Below are positions 21,565 through 34,402 of a DNA stretch of 64,000 bases, piece by piece (positions within the stretch are counted from its first letter, which is position 1; the number at the start of each line of letters is the position of its first letter). The notes beneath the pieces are model-generated. The model was given only the letters and a program-made list of their open reading frames with translations, made no database searches and was not told where the DNA came from. Source of the stretch: Lepeophtheirus salmonis (lineage: Eukaryota; Arthropoda; Copepoda; Siphonostomatoida; Caligidae). The stretch is taken from positions 3,100,001 to 3,164,000 of the forward strand of contig NC_052140.2 in the NCBI RefSeq assembly GCF_016086655.4. Reading direction: 5' to 3'. A program made the position numbers and the translations under genes.

Positions 21565-22389
21565 TTGAGTTTCAGATCACGCCAAATTTGTCAGGGTAGA
21601 AATTTTACAACATGAAAATAGACTATACAACAAAAATCCAAAGAATTACTACAATAGGCTTTGATACTTAATGGTTTTCAGCATGAAAATGTACGAATTA
21701 ATACATAGTTAATATCAACTACAAAGAACGAACTTTATTATCTTGTTTTATTCTATCAATACGATATACGAGTACTTGGAAATAGTTATTCGGACTCAGA
21801 AAATACAATTAAGGAATTTATTTTATTTATAAACTCTGCTGGATTTTGGTCGAGAGTAAAATGATACCTTTATAATATTTAACCCGTCAAGTCTCTTGGC
21901 CTCAAATGACCTTGGAATTCATTTTTACATAAGTGTGTCTCCTACTAAATTAATACTTGTAAACTTTTTTTATTTTATATTTAACATATATTTCTCAAAC
22001 TATTTTATTAATTTTACAGCTATAGGTTCAACAAAAATCCAAAGAATAGACAGTAATGTTTAATTGTTTAGAGTACAGGTAATAAAAAGGTAACTCATGT
22101 ATAGGTCATCAAAATTGGAACTTTTTTGTTTATATTAGTAAACAATATAAGTACTTGCAAATGTTGATAGTTTTCAGTGTAATTGTTTGTCTTTGATACG
22201 CAAATGAACTAACCGTTAGGCGGAAAGCGACAAATCGTGGAAATCGTGTGGAAACGTAAATAGAGAATTGTCATAAAAATTTATTATAATATTGTGGATA
22301 GATAAGTTGTTCAACTAAATTTGTTATTTTAACCAAAAAGCTGTGTTGCGTAACTTCTCAATACACATTTTTTGAAAATCGGACTGTGG

Positions 22390-22995
22390 ACAGGATGGAG
22401 GAGGGCAAAAGGCAAAGGATAGCGTATCTTTCCCACACCCAAGTGCGCAAAAATATGATTGCAGAGATTTTGGTGTTGCGCAGGAAGACAGTGCACATGA
22501 TCTTGTTCAATATTGATGAGGAAGTAACTGTCGAACAAGTTGATATAGGGGAATCGGATAAAGTCCAAGAGAAAGCTGGCAAGGGATAGAAGGCTGTCAG
22601 ACTCTATCATCAGGTTGGCCGTCGATGAGTCCTCACCAAGATTGATTTGAAGATCATCACCTTGCTCAAACACTATGTAGATCAGGCCAGGAACAGGCAG
22701 AATGATTGGCATTGCAGCTGAAGGATGTGCCTCCAGCCCAAAGAACCAAGTTTTCAGCAGGCGCCATGTTACTTGGGGTGGTTGCATCAGAAGGGAAGAT
22801 GATGCCTCCCGTTTTGTTCCCAAAGGGTTTGAGGATCGAGACTAAGGAGTACATGGACGCATGTGGAACATAGTGAAGCCCTCGACTGATTCCAATTATA
22901 CAAAGTGCTGCCCCATGCCTCAATATCATGGTTGTCAATGTTTGCAAGGCTTTCAGCCCTCATCTAAAGGCTATGGCTGCTCCTGAAGGATCACA
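22390..22995 (+). mobile_element. Tc1/mariner-like transposase relic
   Basis: The + strand begins MEEGKRQRIAYLSHTQVRKN (22395 on), a helix-turn-helix N-terminus, then loses frame. Later blocks read (with frameshifts) RNRQND, WGGCIRREDDASR/VASEGKMMPPVLFPKGLRIE, TKEYMDACGT, and a C-terminal …KAFSPHLKAMAAPEGSHLN near 22990. The DDE/D Asp boxes are absent or degraded. A 164-codon antisense frame covers the same DNA and is a shadow. A ribosomal start is meaningless here; the copy is dead. Confidence 0.7.
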
Positions 22996-23702
22996 TTTGA
23001 ATAGAAAATATAGATAATAGTTTGGTTAACAAATTTAAAAAAGGTATTAGTATTGTCAGACTTATTTTTCTCAAATTCTCTGCTTTCCAAGATTTCTTTG
23101 GTCAAGTGTAACAATTTTGCTTGCACACATTGTAGATATAAGTGTATGTAATTATAAACTCGGGAAACACGGCTTTAACACGTTTTTGTGCACGCATGTC
23201 TATTTATTTATTCTAAAGCCTCAATATGAATGGAAAATATAGGGAGTAGCGTTTGATAGAAGAAAAAAATAATATGTACCTAATATTATAATTTCAGGGG
23301 CTTTTTAATTAAGTGCTTTTCCTCTTATTCCTCCATCTCCTTTCTTTACTTCTCCCCCTCCCCCCCACCTTCTTAAGAACTTTTCGGTTTCGAGAACAGC
23401 TATTTTTATTTATTTATAAAGTTTATATGTAATTTCATATACACATATATGCATACTTTTATGCGGTAGAATTAAAAGGATTAAGATGGAATATTGATTC
23501 ACCATATTTTAATTATATATGTATAATTAATAATAACTACTAAAAAAAACCACTTCTACCAAAATAAAATATAAAAACCGAGAGGCTTAAAAAAACAATT
23601 GATGAAAAATAAGTTGTGTTTTTTTTTATATTTCTTCTTTAAAGTTCCATCTTTCTCACCTATATTTTTTGAAGTACTTGAAAAAGACACATTGATAAAT
23701 AA

Positions 23703-23945
23703 GTCTTGTCTCTTCGGTTTCAAATATATGTAGGAGGGGGTCAGTCAAGAAAAACGCCTGGACGTTTACCATTTTCGCAGTAAATATGCCAGCCCAATGT
23801 CCCTGCACCTGTTCCCAAGGACAACAAGGGTTAAGATAAAGGCTGGAAACTTCTCTTTTGGTTTCAAATATCTATAAGAGGTCAAACAGACTTATAGGCA
23901 TTTGCCACTACTCAAATAAATATGATAGCCCAATAATGTCTTTCA
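23703..23945 (+). repeat. tandem pair of ~125-bp repeat
   Basis: Two units (23703-23812, 23837-23945) share 'ttcggtttcaaatat.t.ta.gaggg.tca' … 'tttaccat…gcagtaaatatgccagcccaat'. A third copy is at 24902-25022. Function unknown. Confidence 0.65.
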
Positions 23946-24901
23946 AAAATATACTTTTTTGATATGTATCTGAATTTTTTCCTATACTTTAAGGTGTGAG
24001 AAGCTCGAAAATCATTTTTTTAGGGATCTAAGTAAGTCCTATACCCTCCCTCATCGGCCTTAAAGTTTTTCTAAAATGGTATTTTTGATGATTTTGCGTA
24101 GTTTTTGGACAAAAAGTACAGATAAAACACACCATTGAATGCCAAAAAGGATATTAAACTAAAATATAACCATTTTTGATTAATACTTTTTTATATATTT
24201 TATTATCTAAGTATCAGGATTTTACACTGATCTCAATTTCTTATTAAAGAATAATTTTTCTAATACCGTTTTAAAAGTCAGAATGATATACATCTTATAT
24301 ATTTCCTAAAATAGACATCACTCTCAATCTCTGAATTGCTAATTAGAATACAGGTAAGACTAGTCAAAAAAATAATGCCCTTAAATTGAGACTACTTATG
24401 CCTCGAGAGGCATTAAAATGAACCAAAGTGTATGTTATTGTGACCTATAAAGAGATATATTTTATATACGAATACTATACAAAAAACCTTGATATCTTAA
24501 TAAATAAAAAGAAATATTTTTCAAACAATAAATCTGAAATAACACTGAAGACAAAATAAAATTGTAGTTTTGTGTACTAGTGTAATCTTGAAACCCCCTT
24601 TTGACACACTTCTGAGGGGAAAATGTCCCATAGCATGTTGGAAATTGTGCAACTTAATCCAGAATCCGTTATTCAATACTTAATTCAGTACTCTCTGCCT
24701 TAGTTATCTTATTCTATCAAGTAACTATATATTAAAACCATTATTTTTTTTCAAAAGTATGCTACATTATGACGTCACTTAGGTACAGTACCTAATTTAA
24801 CGTATGTGGTTGTCTTAAGAGGAATATGATGGCCACAAGAATAAAATTTTAAGAGCAATATCTTTGCATTTTACTCATGTATGGAACGACTGCCTATAAG
24901 C

Positions 24902-25022
24902 TGAGGATAAAGGCTGGAAACTTCCACGTTGTTTTCGGTTTCAAATATCTATAAGAGTTCAAAAAGATGTAGGAACATTTACTGCTTTGGCAGTAAATGT
25001 GGCGGCCCAATGGCACTGCCTC
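24902..25022 (+). repeat. third copy of the 23703 repeat
   Basis: Shares 'ggataaaggctggaaacttc', 'ggtttcaaatatctataagag' and 'gcagtaaatgtggcggcccaatg' with 23703-23945. Confidence 0.7.
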
Positions 25023-25952
25023 TGATAATTCTGAACGTCTTTTCAAAACACAGTTAATCTTACCGGAAAAGAAAATGATTCCACTGAACTCTATTTGTTA
25101 TTCCCGCCGACAAAGTTATGATTAATCTCAATTGATTTGTTTGTATGTAAGCATGGTTTCTGGAAAAAGTTACATACCTAGATTGATAACACATATAATC
25201 TTCCTACAAAGTTGTAACAGTAAGATGCTATTAAATTTTGAGAGGTCATACAAAAGGTTTTATCGAAAAAAATTATATAAATAACTCTAATTTAATTTTG
25301 ATGTGTAAATGTTACTAAAACTAGGACACAAAAGGCATTTTTCCCCGACAGATTTCAAACGCAATTCATGAAATGTTGCATTGAATATTACTGTTAAAGT
25401 ACCGGTTAATCAAAAATATTAATAAGAATGCCTTCAAACGAGGTGCTTTACATTGAAATAGGAGTTTTCTTAGCTAAGTTATATGCATAAATGGAAATAA
25501 ATCGTGAACGTGTTCCAACTCTCTTACCAATTGTCCACAAAGTCGAGGACATTTGCCAGGCTAAATACGTATGTAAGACCCTTCTGGTACAAGGTTGAGG
25601 ACCTTGTGGAGTAAGGAGAAGGACTCCGTCGCTAGACCATCCAATTTCATAAATTCCGTTTAAACGTATTGAATTTGGAATCTGTTAATATTACAAAATC
25701 AACTTCATCCTCATCTCGAGGATCAACATGAAGTCTGATCCAAAATAATAGGGCATATCTATTTAAGTTTATTCAAATGAAATAGAATATGGGTTTACTT
25801 GATAGCTTAATAAATTTTAAAAAAAAATCAAACAACAAATCGGAAGTAACTTTAATAAAAAAATTTTAAAAATCAAACTTTGAAGTAAAAAGAAAAAGAC
25901 GTTTTTTCTTTGTTAAACCTGGGTCTTCTCATCACATGTGTTGTATAGTTAT

Positions 25953-26491
25953 TAGTATTGAAACTCGGTCCAACACCGAATTTTTTCTTCGGTTTGGTCT
26001 TAAGTGACTATTTCTAGACCGATTTAGACTAGTCGTCTTAGTCTCAGTTTGTAGACCGATTTTGATTCGGTCACACTTTATGAACCGATTTTTTTTTTTT
26101 TTGGTGTCAATTTATGAACCGATTTTTCTCGATCTCATATATTATGAGAGATCTTTTTTTTTTCCTAAATAAACTGTCATTCATTTTTTTCAAAGAAATT
26201 TCAAAAGTACAAGATAAGTTCTAGAACCAATACTTTATACGTATAAGAGACGGGAGGATCAAAATTGATCCGAGCTATCTCTCTTTAAACTTCGTATAAC
26301 GTAGTTGTACTTGAAATATAATATGATGTCATGTTATATACAATTTATCTGCAAAATTGTTATAGCCCGATTTTTTTCGAACCAAACTAAACCGAAGTTT
26401 TCCTTTGAACCAATCTAGACTAAACTTTTCCTTTGGACCAATCAAGACCAAATTTTGATATGAGACCGGTCCAGACTGAAACCCAACACTA
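25953..26491. mobile_element. hAT-like MITE with exact 8-bp target duplication
   Basis: Ends tagtattgaaactcggtcc and (reverse complement) tagtgttgggtttcagtctgg. The 8-mer atagttat flanks both sides (25945-25952, 26492-26499). The interior is built of repeated 'gaccgattttt'/'cggtttggtc' motifs. Length 539 bp; no coding potential. Confidence 0.85.
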
Positions 26492-26499
26492 ATAGTTAT

Positions 26500-27573
26500 G
26501 TAAGAACAAAGAACCTACGTTATATGTAGACGTAGTTGGTAGAAGAAGAAAAAAATACCACAAGTAATATATTTCACACTCAAAGACAAAGATTTCCTTT
26601 ATCGTTGCTATATCTTCGTATCATTGCCTAATACAGGGGCCAGCAACCTTTTTGAGAGGAGGAGTCAAACAAACTCTTCAGAGGCATGGTGGAAAACCAT
26701 GTTATGGAATATATAATTGATTCTACAGAAAACAAGGATTTTTTAAAATAAAAATTTTTTTACTATAGGAATTATAATAAAGATTTTAAATATAAACACA
26801 ATTAAAGAGAAAATTTTACTTTAAAAAAAAACGAAAGTAGACAAAATTATAATTATTTATTGATACAATAGTTTTCTGCTTATTTAGTGATATTTTTTCT
26901 ATATCAGGTGAAATTTTTTGTCAAATTCAAAAGATAGATTTATTTATATATATATATATATTTTATTCATAAAGTCCAACATAACTCCTTTTTTTATAAT
27001 GCGTGGCAATCAAGCTGTAGAAGTAGTAGCGGAGTGGGCGTGGTTTCATTTTAGAGGCCAGATTCTAAAGTTTTCTTGGAAAAAACATTTAGTTGCTATC
27101 ATGCCTTGAAGTAGGGAGACACGTGGTGCGTTTGCCGTCGAAAATAAATATTGTCAATAGTTTTAAAAAGTAATTTATACAATTAAACTAATAGCGATTT
27201 ATCTCCAGGGTGTTTATTGGTGTGATTGATTAAAATGGACGTATGGATTTTTTGACAAAAAATATGCTTAGCCCTGTATAAATGAAAGTTATTTAAAACT
27301 TCTATAATAACTATGAATGCACATAAATCCCCCAATAATAAAAAAGGAAAGCCTTTAAAGTTCATTTAATATATTGTGCCATATAAGGATGCATATGTAA
27401 ATATGATGAAACATGTTTAGGCCTTGAATGTTGATTTTATTTGGTAAAATAGTTTATATGTATACATATATATATTTGTACTAGCTTCGTTTTATTGCAT
27501 CTTCTGAATATAGATTTGCAAGGGGCAAAATGTACGTCTAAACGAATAAAAAACATAAACAATACATATTAGA
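26500..27573. other. gene-free stretch with a possible hAT end
   Basis: 'caggggccagcaacctttttgaga' at 26633 resembles a hAT terminal sequence; the opposite end was not found. The remainder is AT-rich, with (ta)n at 26942-26960. Confidence 0.35.
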
Positions 27574-28050
27574 CATGAGTCCGGATAATACACTTGGATA
27601 TTATGGGGACGGCTCCTCCAGATATACAGAAAATTGCGTTGAGAGAGAAGGAACGACGTTGTGCCATTTTTTCTCACAAAAACATGGATATTTCAAATCA
27701 GGAGGTCTCAAATGTCTCCATGGATCAGCTTTAGGTCTGAAAACAAGAATTAGTAACTTTTTATGACTAACAAGGTCGCTGAAGTGGCTGAGTGGGCACT
27801 GCTATGACTTTATTGGAAAGGAAATATGGCCCCTACCAACACAAATCTAAATCTGATGGATTATTTTGTCTCAGACAACGTTGAATCAAAAAGAAATCGA
27901 AACTTTCATCCCATCAAGGGGTCTCTGATTGCCTCCATCAATGAGAGAATGGCCAGTATGCCAAGGAACTACGTCGTCAACGACTTCTCCTGCTTCCAAG
28001 CCTGGATCTAGGCCGTGGTTGATCCTGGAGGCAAATACATGACATGAGTT
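27574..28050 (+). mobile_element. Tc1/mariner-like transposase C-terminal relic
   Basis: The upstream part (27600-27700) contains a degenerate helix-turn-helix-like stretch. From 27826 the + strand reads MAPTNTNLNLMDYFVSDNVE (a decayed WPP.SP.LNPMDYFVWG.VE box), then …INERMASMPRNYVVNDFSCF…, stop, and AVVDPGGKYM, matching the family tail. The third catalytic residue region is present but the two Asp boxes before it are gone. Non-functional. The antisense frame over 27886-28092 is a shadow. Confidence 0.7.
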
Positions 28051-30593
28051 CTTTTTCCAACGTTCATATCTACAATTCAAGTCATCTTTCAAGTTAATCC
28101 TCTAAAAAAAGTGGCCTCAGTGATAATTTAAAGATTTTTGAAAAATGGGCGGATTTGATCCTAACACCCTGTAATATTAAAGAAAGGACATGAAAAACCT
28201 GTTTTTCAATCAATATTTTAGATACAAACAAATTCATTAGATGATGGTTATCTTTACCGATAGGTAAATAAGTTATGGTGGTTTTTTTGAAAAATTTCCA
28301 ATTGTTTATTCAGCTACGTATTGTGTTACATTCACTTGACCTTGACCCATCGTAATTTATTGGCTGTTTACTATGACCATATATTATCTTCGTACCAAGT
28401 TTGATCTCAAACAGTTTTTAACTTTTGCCGTAATCCTGGTGACTACCAGAGAAAAAAACAGGACCAGCCAAAAAATACAGACGATCTACATCATTAGTGA
28501 TACCCCTGTCTATTTAAAGGATGTTTGTGAGGAGAGCAGGTTAGCTGCCATGACAATTGAATAGTTCAGCTTCAGGTTTTCATGAAAGGAAGGAAATAAA
28601 CACAAATCCTACTCTGTATATATGGCCATTTTTATCTTCAATTTTACTCCAAGTCCAGGAAGTACATACACTTATAGGTAACTTTCTAACTATCCTGATT
28701 GTTATTCTCCATATCTCATAAACTACTTACTACTCAATACTTATATGTACTTCAATGTGGAGGTAAATTAATTGTATTATAATGAAAACATGAATATTTT
28801 TAGGAAGATATGATCAATAGGGTGAGTCCTTTGTTTTTCCAACTTTTCGATTAGAGCTAGTTTGAAAAAGATGTGGCTTGTTAAGGAAATAACCTATACA
28901 AAAAAAAAAAAATCCTACAATTTCATCTTTCGGTAGCACATTTAGTTCAAAGTTTGACAGGGAACAAAAGTCATTTATTTCGTCCATTCAGATTAAAATA
29001 CAGCATTAATCATTATTTTGCATTAATTAATTTAAATAGGCATGAGTATAACCTATCAACAAGATTACAAAGTTATTTTTTTTAAAAAAAACAATCTTTC
29101 CTCTCTGAAAATATATATATATAAAAAAAAACAAATGCGCCCTATACATGGATCATCAATTTTTCTTAACTTTTTTCACCTTTTTCTGTTCCATAGGACA
29201 TTTTTTTTTTTTTTTGGAAAAAAACTTTTTACCGATTTTTTATAGTTGAAAAAAATGCCTTTCCAAATAATTAAATCTGCAATAACTAAAAACATCTTCT
29301 TTGTAACCATATTCACTCTTTTTTCATAATTTGATAGAGCTGTGTGACCTCCCAGGGCCATGCACTTTCGCATTAGTATATTTCATACTAAACAAACCGC
29401 TCAAATGAGTAATTTTCTTAATACATCTCTCATAGATCACACATGGCTTAATAAACTATTACACTTTTTTTAGAGTAAGGAATTAAAGGAACAACAGTTA
29501 AGACCAACACACCATTAGTTACATGACGTTACATGATCTCAATGGAAGGATCATCATTCATTTTGGAGAAGAACTTTTTAGCTAATACCCCTTGTACAAA
29601 CATATTGTATATATTACATATTTTCATGCATAATTTAGAAAGCCTTCTTTCTTCTTTTTAAGCCTGTTACTTTCACTTCTTATGCAAAAGAAGGAGCGAA
29701 GAAAAAAAGAAGTGGAAAATAAAATAAGAGGTTATAAATCAATCAGGAATGCAGTGCCCAATTCCTTTTGCAAAAAAAAAAAAAACACCCTGAAATAAAA
29801 CTGAAAAAGTAAGAGCACGCAAAATATTATTATACATGGCCCTGCCTTTCTCCTTTACCGTCTTTCTACCATCATTTCTCTTATTCTTTTGGTTGTATTT
29901 CTGTTTTTTTTCTTCCTATTAATGCATGCTCCTTTTTTTGATATAAAGGAATTCTTTATTGGTTGAAAAGAAAGTCACATGAGCACATTTTAGGAGCCAA
30001 TTAAATGTGAATATGAGGGAGAAAGGAAAGCCAGCCATATTTAAAAGCAATCCACACTCTTTTTGACAATAAAAAATTTACATTTTTGAAACTGATGAGA
30101 AAAAAAAAAAAAAAAGGATTCATTATTATAACAAACCAATAGCTTTCTCTACTTCTAGGAGGGAAATATTGCTTTGTTTCTTATTCTTTTAACAATAAAA
30201 ATAAATAAAAAATGGGGAAAAAATAATTCTCCTGTCATCATCAACATAAAGTATAAATTAATTTTTTGCTTTCCTTTTCAAAAAACAAAACTTTTCTAAT
30301 TAAACAAAGTTTGCAAGAGGCTCGTTATAAGTGAAGGTAGTAGCTATATACGAACTTTATAGTAACAAAGCACTTAGTTAAAGCAAAGAGGCAGTTCTCA
30401 ATTGTCTTTAAAAATGTAAATTATTCACAATAACTCCTCATTTAAGAGTTATATTCATATAAGAAATATGGCTCTAAGCACTTGCAACGACCTCTTATAA
30501 TTTTATTGAGAAAGAAATATATACGTTTAAAGTAATAACTAGTTTGTGTGCATCTCAAAGATGGACAATAATCACATATCTGATATCTGTGAG
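28051..30593. other. gene-free stretch
   Basis: AT-rich DNA. 'cacttgaccttgacccatcgtaattt…ccaagtttgatctcaaacag' (28333-28415) resembles short interspersed sequences seen in many marine invertebrates; this is impression only. Homopolymer A/T runs are common. Confidence 0.35.
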
Positions 30594-30627
30594 GATCTGA
30601 TGCAATCACAGCTGATTGTATCAGATC
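30594..30627. repeat. 15-bp hairpin within a dispersed repeat
   Basis: gatctgatgcaatca / tgattgtatcagatc (14 of 15 paired) around cagc. The sequence that follows (taatgaaacgt…cagctaagct) recurs inverted at 14145-14200. Confidence 0.7.
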
Positions 30628-32371
30628 TAATGAAACGTGGGGACAGCTAAGCTTCTCTCCTTCCCAAATTCTTCAAATTGTCAGGGTGTCCAATTTGATT
30701 TTGAGGAGTTTTTTTAAATATGCGGAACATACATACGATTTTCATAACTAGTTATCACGTTTTTTTTTTCAGTTTCTTTATAGTTTACATACCGGCAGAG
30801 CATATTTTATACAACACTCCTCATATATATATATATATACTAAAACAGTATTTTCTACTCCATTTGTAAAAGTTTAAAGATACATTGAGTCACAAAATTT
30901 TTTGCTTCAATTTTACTCGTTAAATCTCAATAAAAATGTCTCCTTTGTATAATTTTCCGAATTATCATCGAGTTAACATCAAACTACTTGTCACAAAATC
31001 TTTAGACTGCAAATATTATGTCTTTGTACTCCTATCATATTATTTTTTGAAAGTATTTTTAATATCTTAGTGAATGAATATTCTCCTTCGCAGAGTCGAA
31101 GGAGGGACTAGGGCTCAGAGATTTGACTCTTTTCTTCCCTCTATTATTGGCTTTAAAAAAAAACAATTCAAGGAACCAATGAATAGCAATTTATTTAGAG
31201 AGTAACGCGTAGGTTGAGAAGGAAAAAGAGGAGGAGTCACTTTTAAAAAGCTAAAAAGCTATCCAGTTAGAAAGTCAACTTTGCTTTCTATTCGGTTTTT
31301 TTTAATAATGTGAGAGCCAATCAGAGGTTGCAAGTAAAGTTAGTATAAAGATCTGATGCAATTATTATCCGTGCTACAGTTTTTCATCACAAAACATTGA
31401 AATGTCGCCGCTTTTGAGTGTCTATTGCGTATATTTGTAAATATTTGAATGATTTCGCGCGCCTGGTCTTTGTTGTTGTTTCTGTTGTATCCGTAGTTAA
31501 TATATATTATATACATATGTTGATAAAAAATAAGAAGAAAGCCAGTCAATTACAAAAATATATATGTACATAAGGTTTGGCCTTTAGAAAGGCGTTTGTC
31601 TAGAGTACACATACATAACCCCCCTCCTCAAAAAAAAAGGAATATATTCTGACTAAATTGTATGTAATATATTTGAAGAATGGTCGTTCTCTCTCTGGTG
31701 TGTAGCATACATACACAATATATAATAAAAAAAGAAAGGTCACCTGCTTCATTTTCCCTGATGATGTTGATGATAGCAAGAGGCCGTAAGGTCGAGAAAA
31801 TAAATTGGTAAGAGGGGGGGGGGAGAAATAGAGATGATGGAGTGAGGAAAAGGGAGGGAGAAAAAAACGGGGGGGAAAGAAAGAAAGAGTCATGTATAAA
31901 AACTCAAGAACCATTTGGAATTTTAAATCATTATTATTCCATTTGCTGTGAGTGAATGTTTGTCGCTTTTTTGTTAAAAAAAAAAAACAATCTACAAATC
32001 AAATTACATTTATGGGAAAAGCTACTTTTAATTAATTATAGTGGTCCATTATTCAACACTAAATTACTCAAATCCATCCAAGTTCACATTTCTTACACAA
32101 TCCCATACACGAGATAGTCAAAGTGGCGGGTCATTTTTTGGGACGAATCGGAGGTGAAGGATCATCATCAGCATCTGACTTATCAACGTCTTCCTCTTCA
32201 TCACTCCTTGGTGATGCTGGAGCATTGAATCTAAGTGAGTCTTCTGAGGCCGTCTGTGACTCTTTTAATCGACAAAAGGCTCTTGCCCAAAAGTTTCGAC
32301 TCTTTGCTCTGCATCAAAGAAACTTGCTGACTAAAAAAACTCATTCGAAAATAGTTGTGAATAAAACTGAA
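30628..32371. other. upstream region of dsf
   Basis: Polypurine tract with a G-run around 31811-31890, then AT-rich sequence. From 32063 to 32371 the frame leading into the dsf ATG is open but contains no ATG. This may be 5' untranslated sequence or an N-terminal coding extension (see findings). No core promoter motif can be assigned with confidence. Confidence 0.4.
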
Positions 32372-34402
32372 ATGGGAACAGGTAATGAATGCATAATATC
32401 TGTTTGAGGTACGTTTTTTTAATGTTTAACACACAAAAAAAAAAAAAATGATTTAAGGTGATCGATTATTAGACATACCCTGTAAAGTCTGCGGGGATCG
32501 AAGTTCGGGTAAACACTATGGGATTTACTCTTGTGATGGTAAGTTTGATGGATAATGAATGGATCATGTAATGTTTTACTATTATTTTTAAATACTTAAG
32601 GATGCTCTGGGTTTTTTTTAAAAGGAGTATTCATCGGCAAAGGATTTATACTTGTAAGGCTCAAGGAGAGTTTAAGGGTCGTTGTCCCATTGATAAAACT
32701 CATCGAAATCAGTGTAGGGCCTGCCGATTAAAAAAATGCTTTGATTGTTCAATGAACAAAGATGGTGAGTTGATAATTTCGTTTGAGTAATCAATTTCTT
32801 TCCAATTTTGCTTGCTATCCTGATTACCCCCATTGTTTTTTTCTTCTTCTCCTTACTGCTTAGCTGTTCAACATGAAAGAGGACCCAGGAAATCAAAGCT
32901 TCAAAAGGATTTAAATTCAGCCTTTCGAAACGGGAATCCTCTTCTAAGTCCCACATCCTTAAATAGTTCTTCACCAAGTAGTACAACACTCAACACCCTG
33001 AGCCAACCTTCCAACTTTGGTATTTCAGTCACTTCCTCTTCGAATCATCAACTTCATCCTCTTCCTCCTCCATTTCACTACTCTCATCATGGACATCATC
33101 TTCCATCGCTCCTTGAACCACCGAAACTATCTCCTTTCCTTTTTCCAGCGGCAGCGGCGGCTGCTGCCGCTGCCGCCGCCTGCTGGTTCCAACTTATTTC
33201 TCAACCCCCAACAACACTCAACACCACACCTCCTCCATCGAAACTGAGTCCTAGTTCTTCCTCCAGTTCAAGTTCATCCCCCATGAGCCATCATCCACTC
33301 ATGTCCCCTCCAAACGTAATAAACAGCAACAGTGGTGTCAAAATGAGTCATCTTACTCCTCATCCCTTTTTCCCGCATCATCAAAGACCTGCACTCCTAT
33401 CCCTACTCTCGGGGGAGAATAACAAAATCACAGAACTTTGGAAGTCTCCACCCCCACCGCTCCTATCGTCTTCTTCCATCCTTTCCATCCCTCCTGCCTC
33501 AGGAAGCGCCATCCTTCCTCCTCCGCCGCCCCTCTTCCCCTTCTTCCCGAGCAGTGTATCGAAGGAAGATGAAGAATCCGAGCATCCGCCCTCATCATTT
33601 TCTCCCACATGGCCCATGCTCCAAGAAACAACAGCCCGATTACTTTTCATGGCTGTTCGATGGGTTAAATGCCTTGCTCCGTTTCAAACCCTTTCTTCCA
33701 AGGATCAAGTAAGGATCTATAAAGCAGGAGAAAAATGTCCCTTACGGTTTTATTTTTATTATGTTATTCCCTAGTTACTTCTCCTGCAAGAGTCATGGAA
33801 AGATTTATTTCTAATGCACTTATCCCAATGGGCCATTCCTTGGGATTTATCTAATCTATTATTGTCCAGACATGCGTCTCTTGTTGATCGCTCTGATGTT
33901 GAAGACCATGTTGTTGACATGGAAATTAAAACCGTTCAGGTACTTTTTAAAGTCTACAAATATTCATTGACCAACTATTTACCTTTTAGGAAATCATGTG
34001 TCGTTTTCGGCAGCTCTCCCCAGATGGCACAGAGTGTGGCTGTCTAAAAGCCATAGTACTTTTTAAGCCTGGTAAGGTGAAGAGTCTCCTCTAAGCAAAT
34101 GTAACTGTTTAATACTATTTGTTTTTTACCTTAAAGAAACTGCCGGACTCAACGATTTCCACCCTGTAGAAATGCTTCAGGATCAAGCGCAATGCATCCT
34201 TGGTGACTATGTTCGCAATCGCTATTCACGACAGCCTACTCGCTTTGGGCGACTCCTCCTCGCAATCCCTCTCCTTCGAATGATCCGTGCAAATACAATA
34301 GAGAACTTCTTTTTTCGAGAAACTGTGGGGGATACTTCTGTAATTCGACTCATTCAAGATATGTATAACGCCGACAAGGTGACTCCACTTGTCTCAGATT
34401 AG
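32372..34402 (+). CDS. dsf: dissatisfaction-type nuclear receptor (NR2E group), seven exons
   Basis: Orphan nuclear receptor; a DNA-binding transcription factor of the tailless/TLX group. In Drosophila dsf acts in sexual behaviour and neuronal differentiation. Exons: 32372-32381, 32458-32538, 32601-32764, 32864-33708, 33775-33939, 33990-34071, 34137-34402; introns of 50-99 nt with GT-AG ends. The start MGTGDRLLDIPC matches the known dsf start. Finger 1 has C12, C15, C29, C32; finger 2 has C48, C58, C68, C71 with the long 9-residue first spacing typical of dsf, then MNKDAVQHERGPRKSKL. A 250-residue hinge is rich in Ser, Pro and His, with 11 Ala (33148-33180). The ligand-binding domain (about 333-530) has MLQETTARLLFMAVRWVK, LSQWAIPWDL, VEMLQDQAQCIL and TRFGRLLL. 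The frame breaks at a T8 run (32612-32619): two bases too many for GFFKR. Corrected length 536 residues. Confidence 0.92.

Noticed and set aside
22329..22823. 164-codon open frame on the minus strand
   Set aside because: It lies antisense to recognisable transposase blocks on + (MEEGKRQR…, PKGLRIETKEYMDAC, KAFSPHLKAM) and has no family pattern itself.
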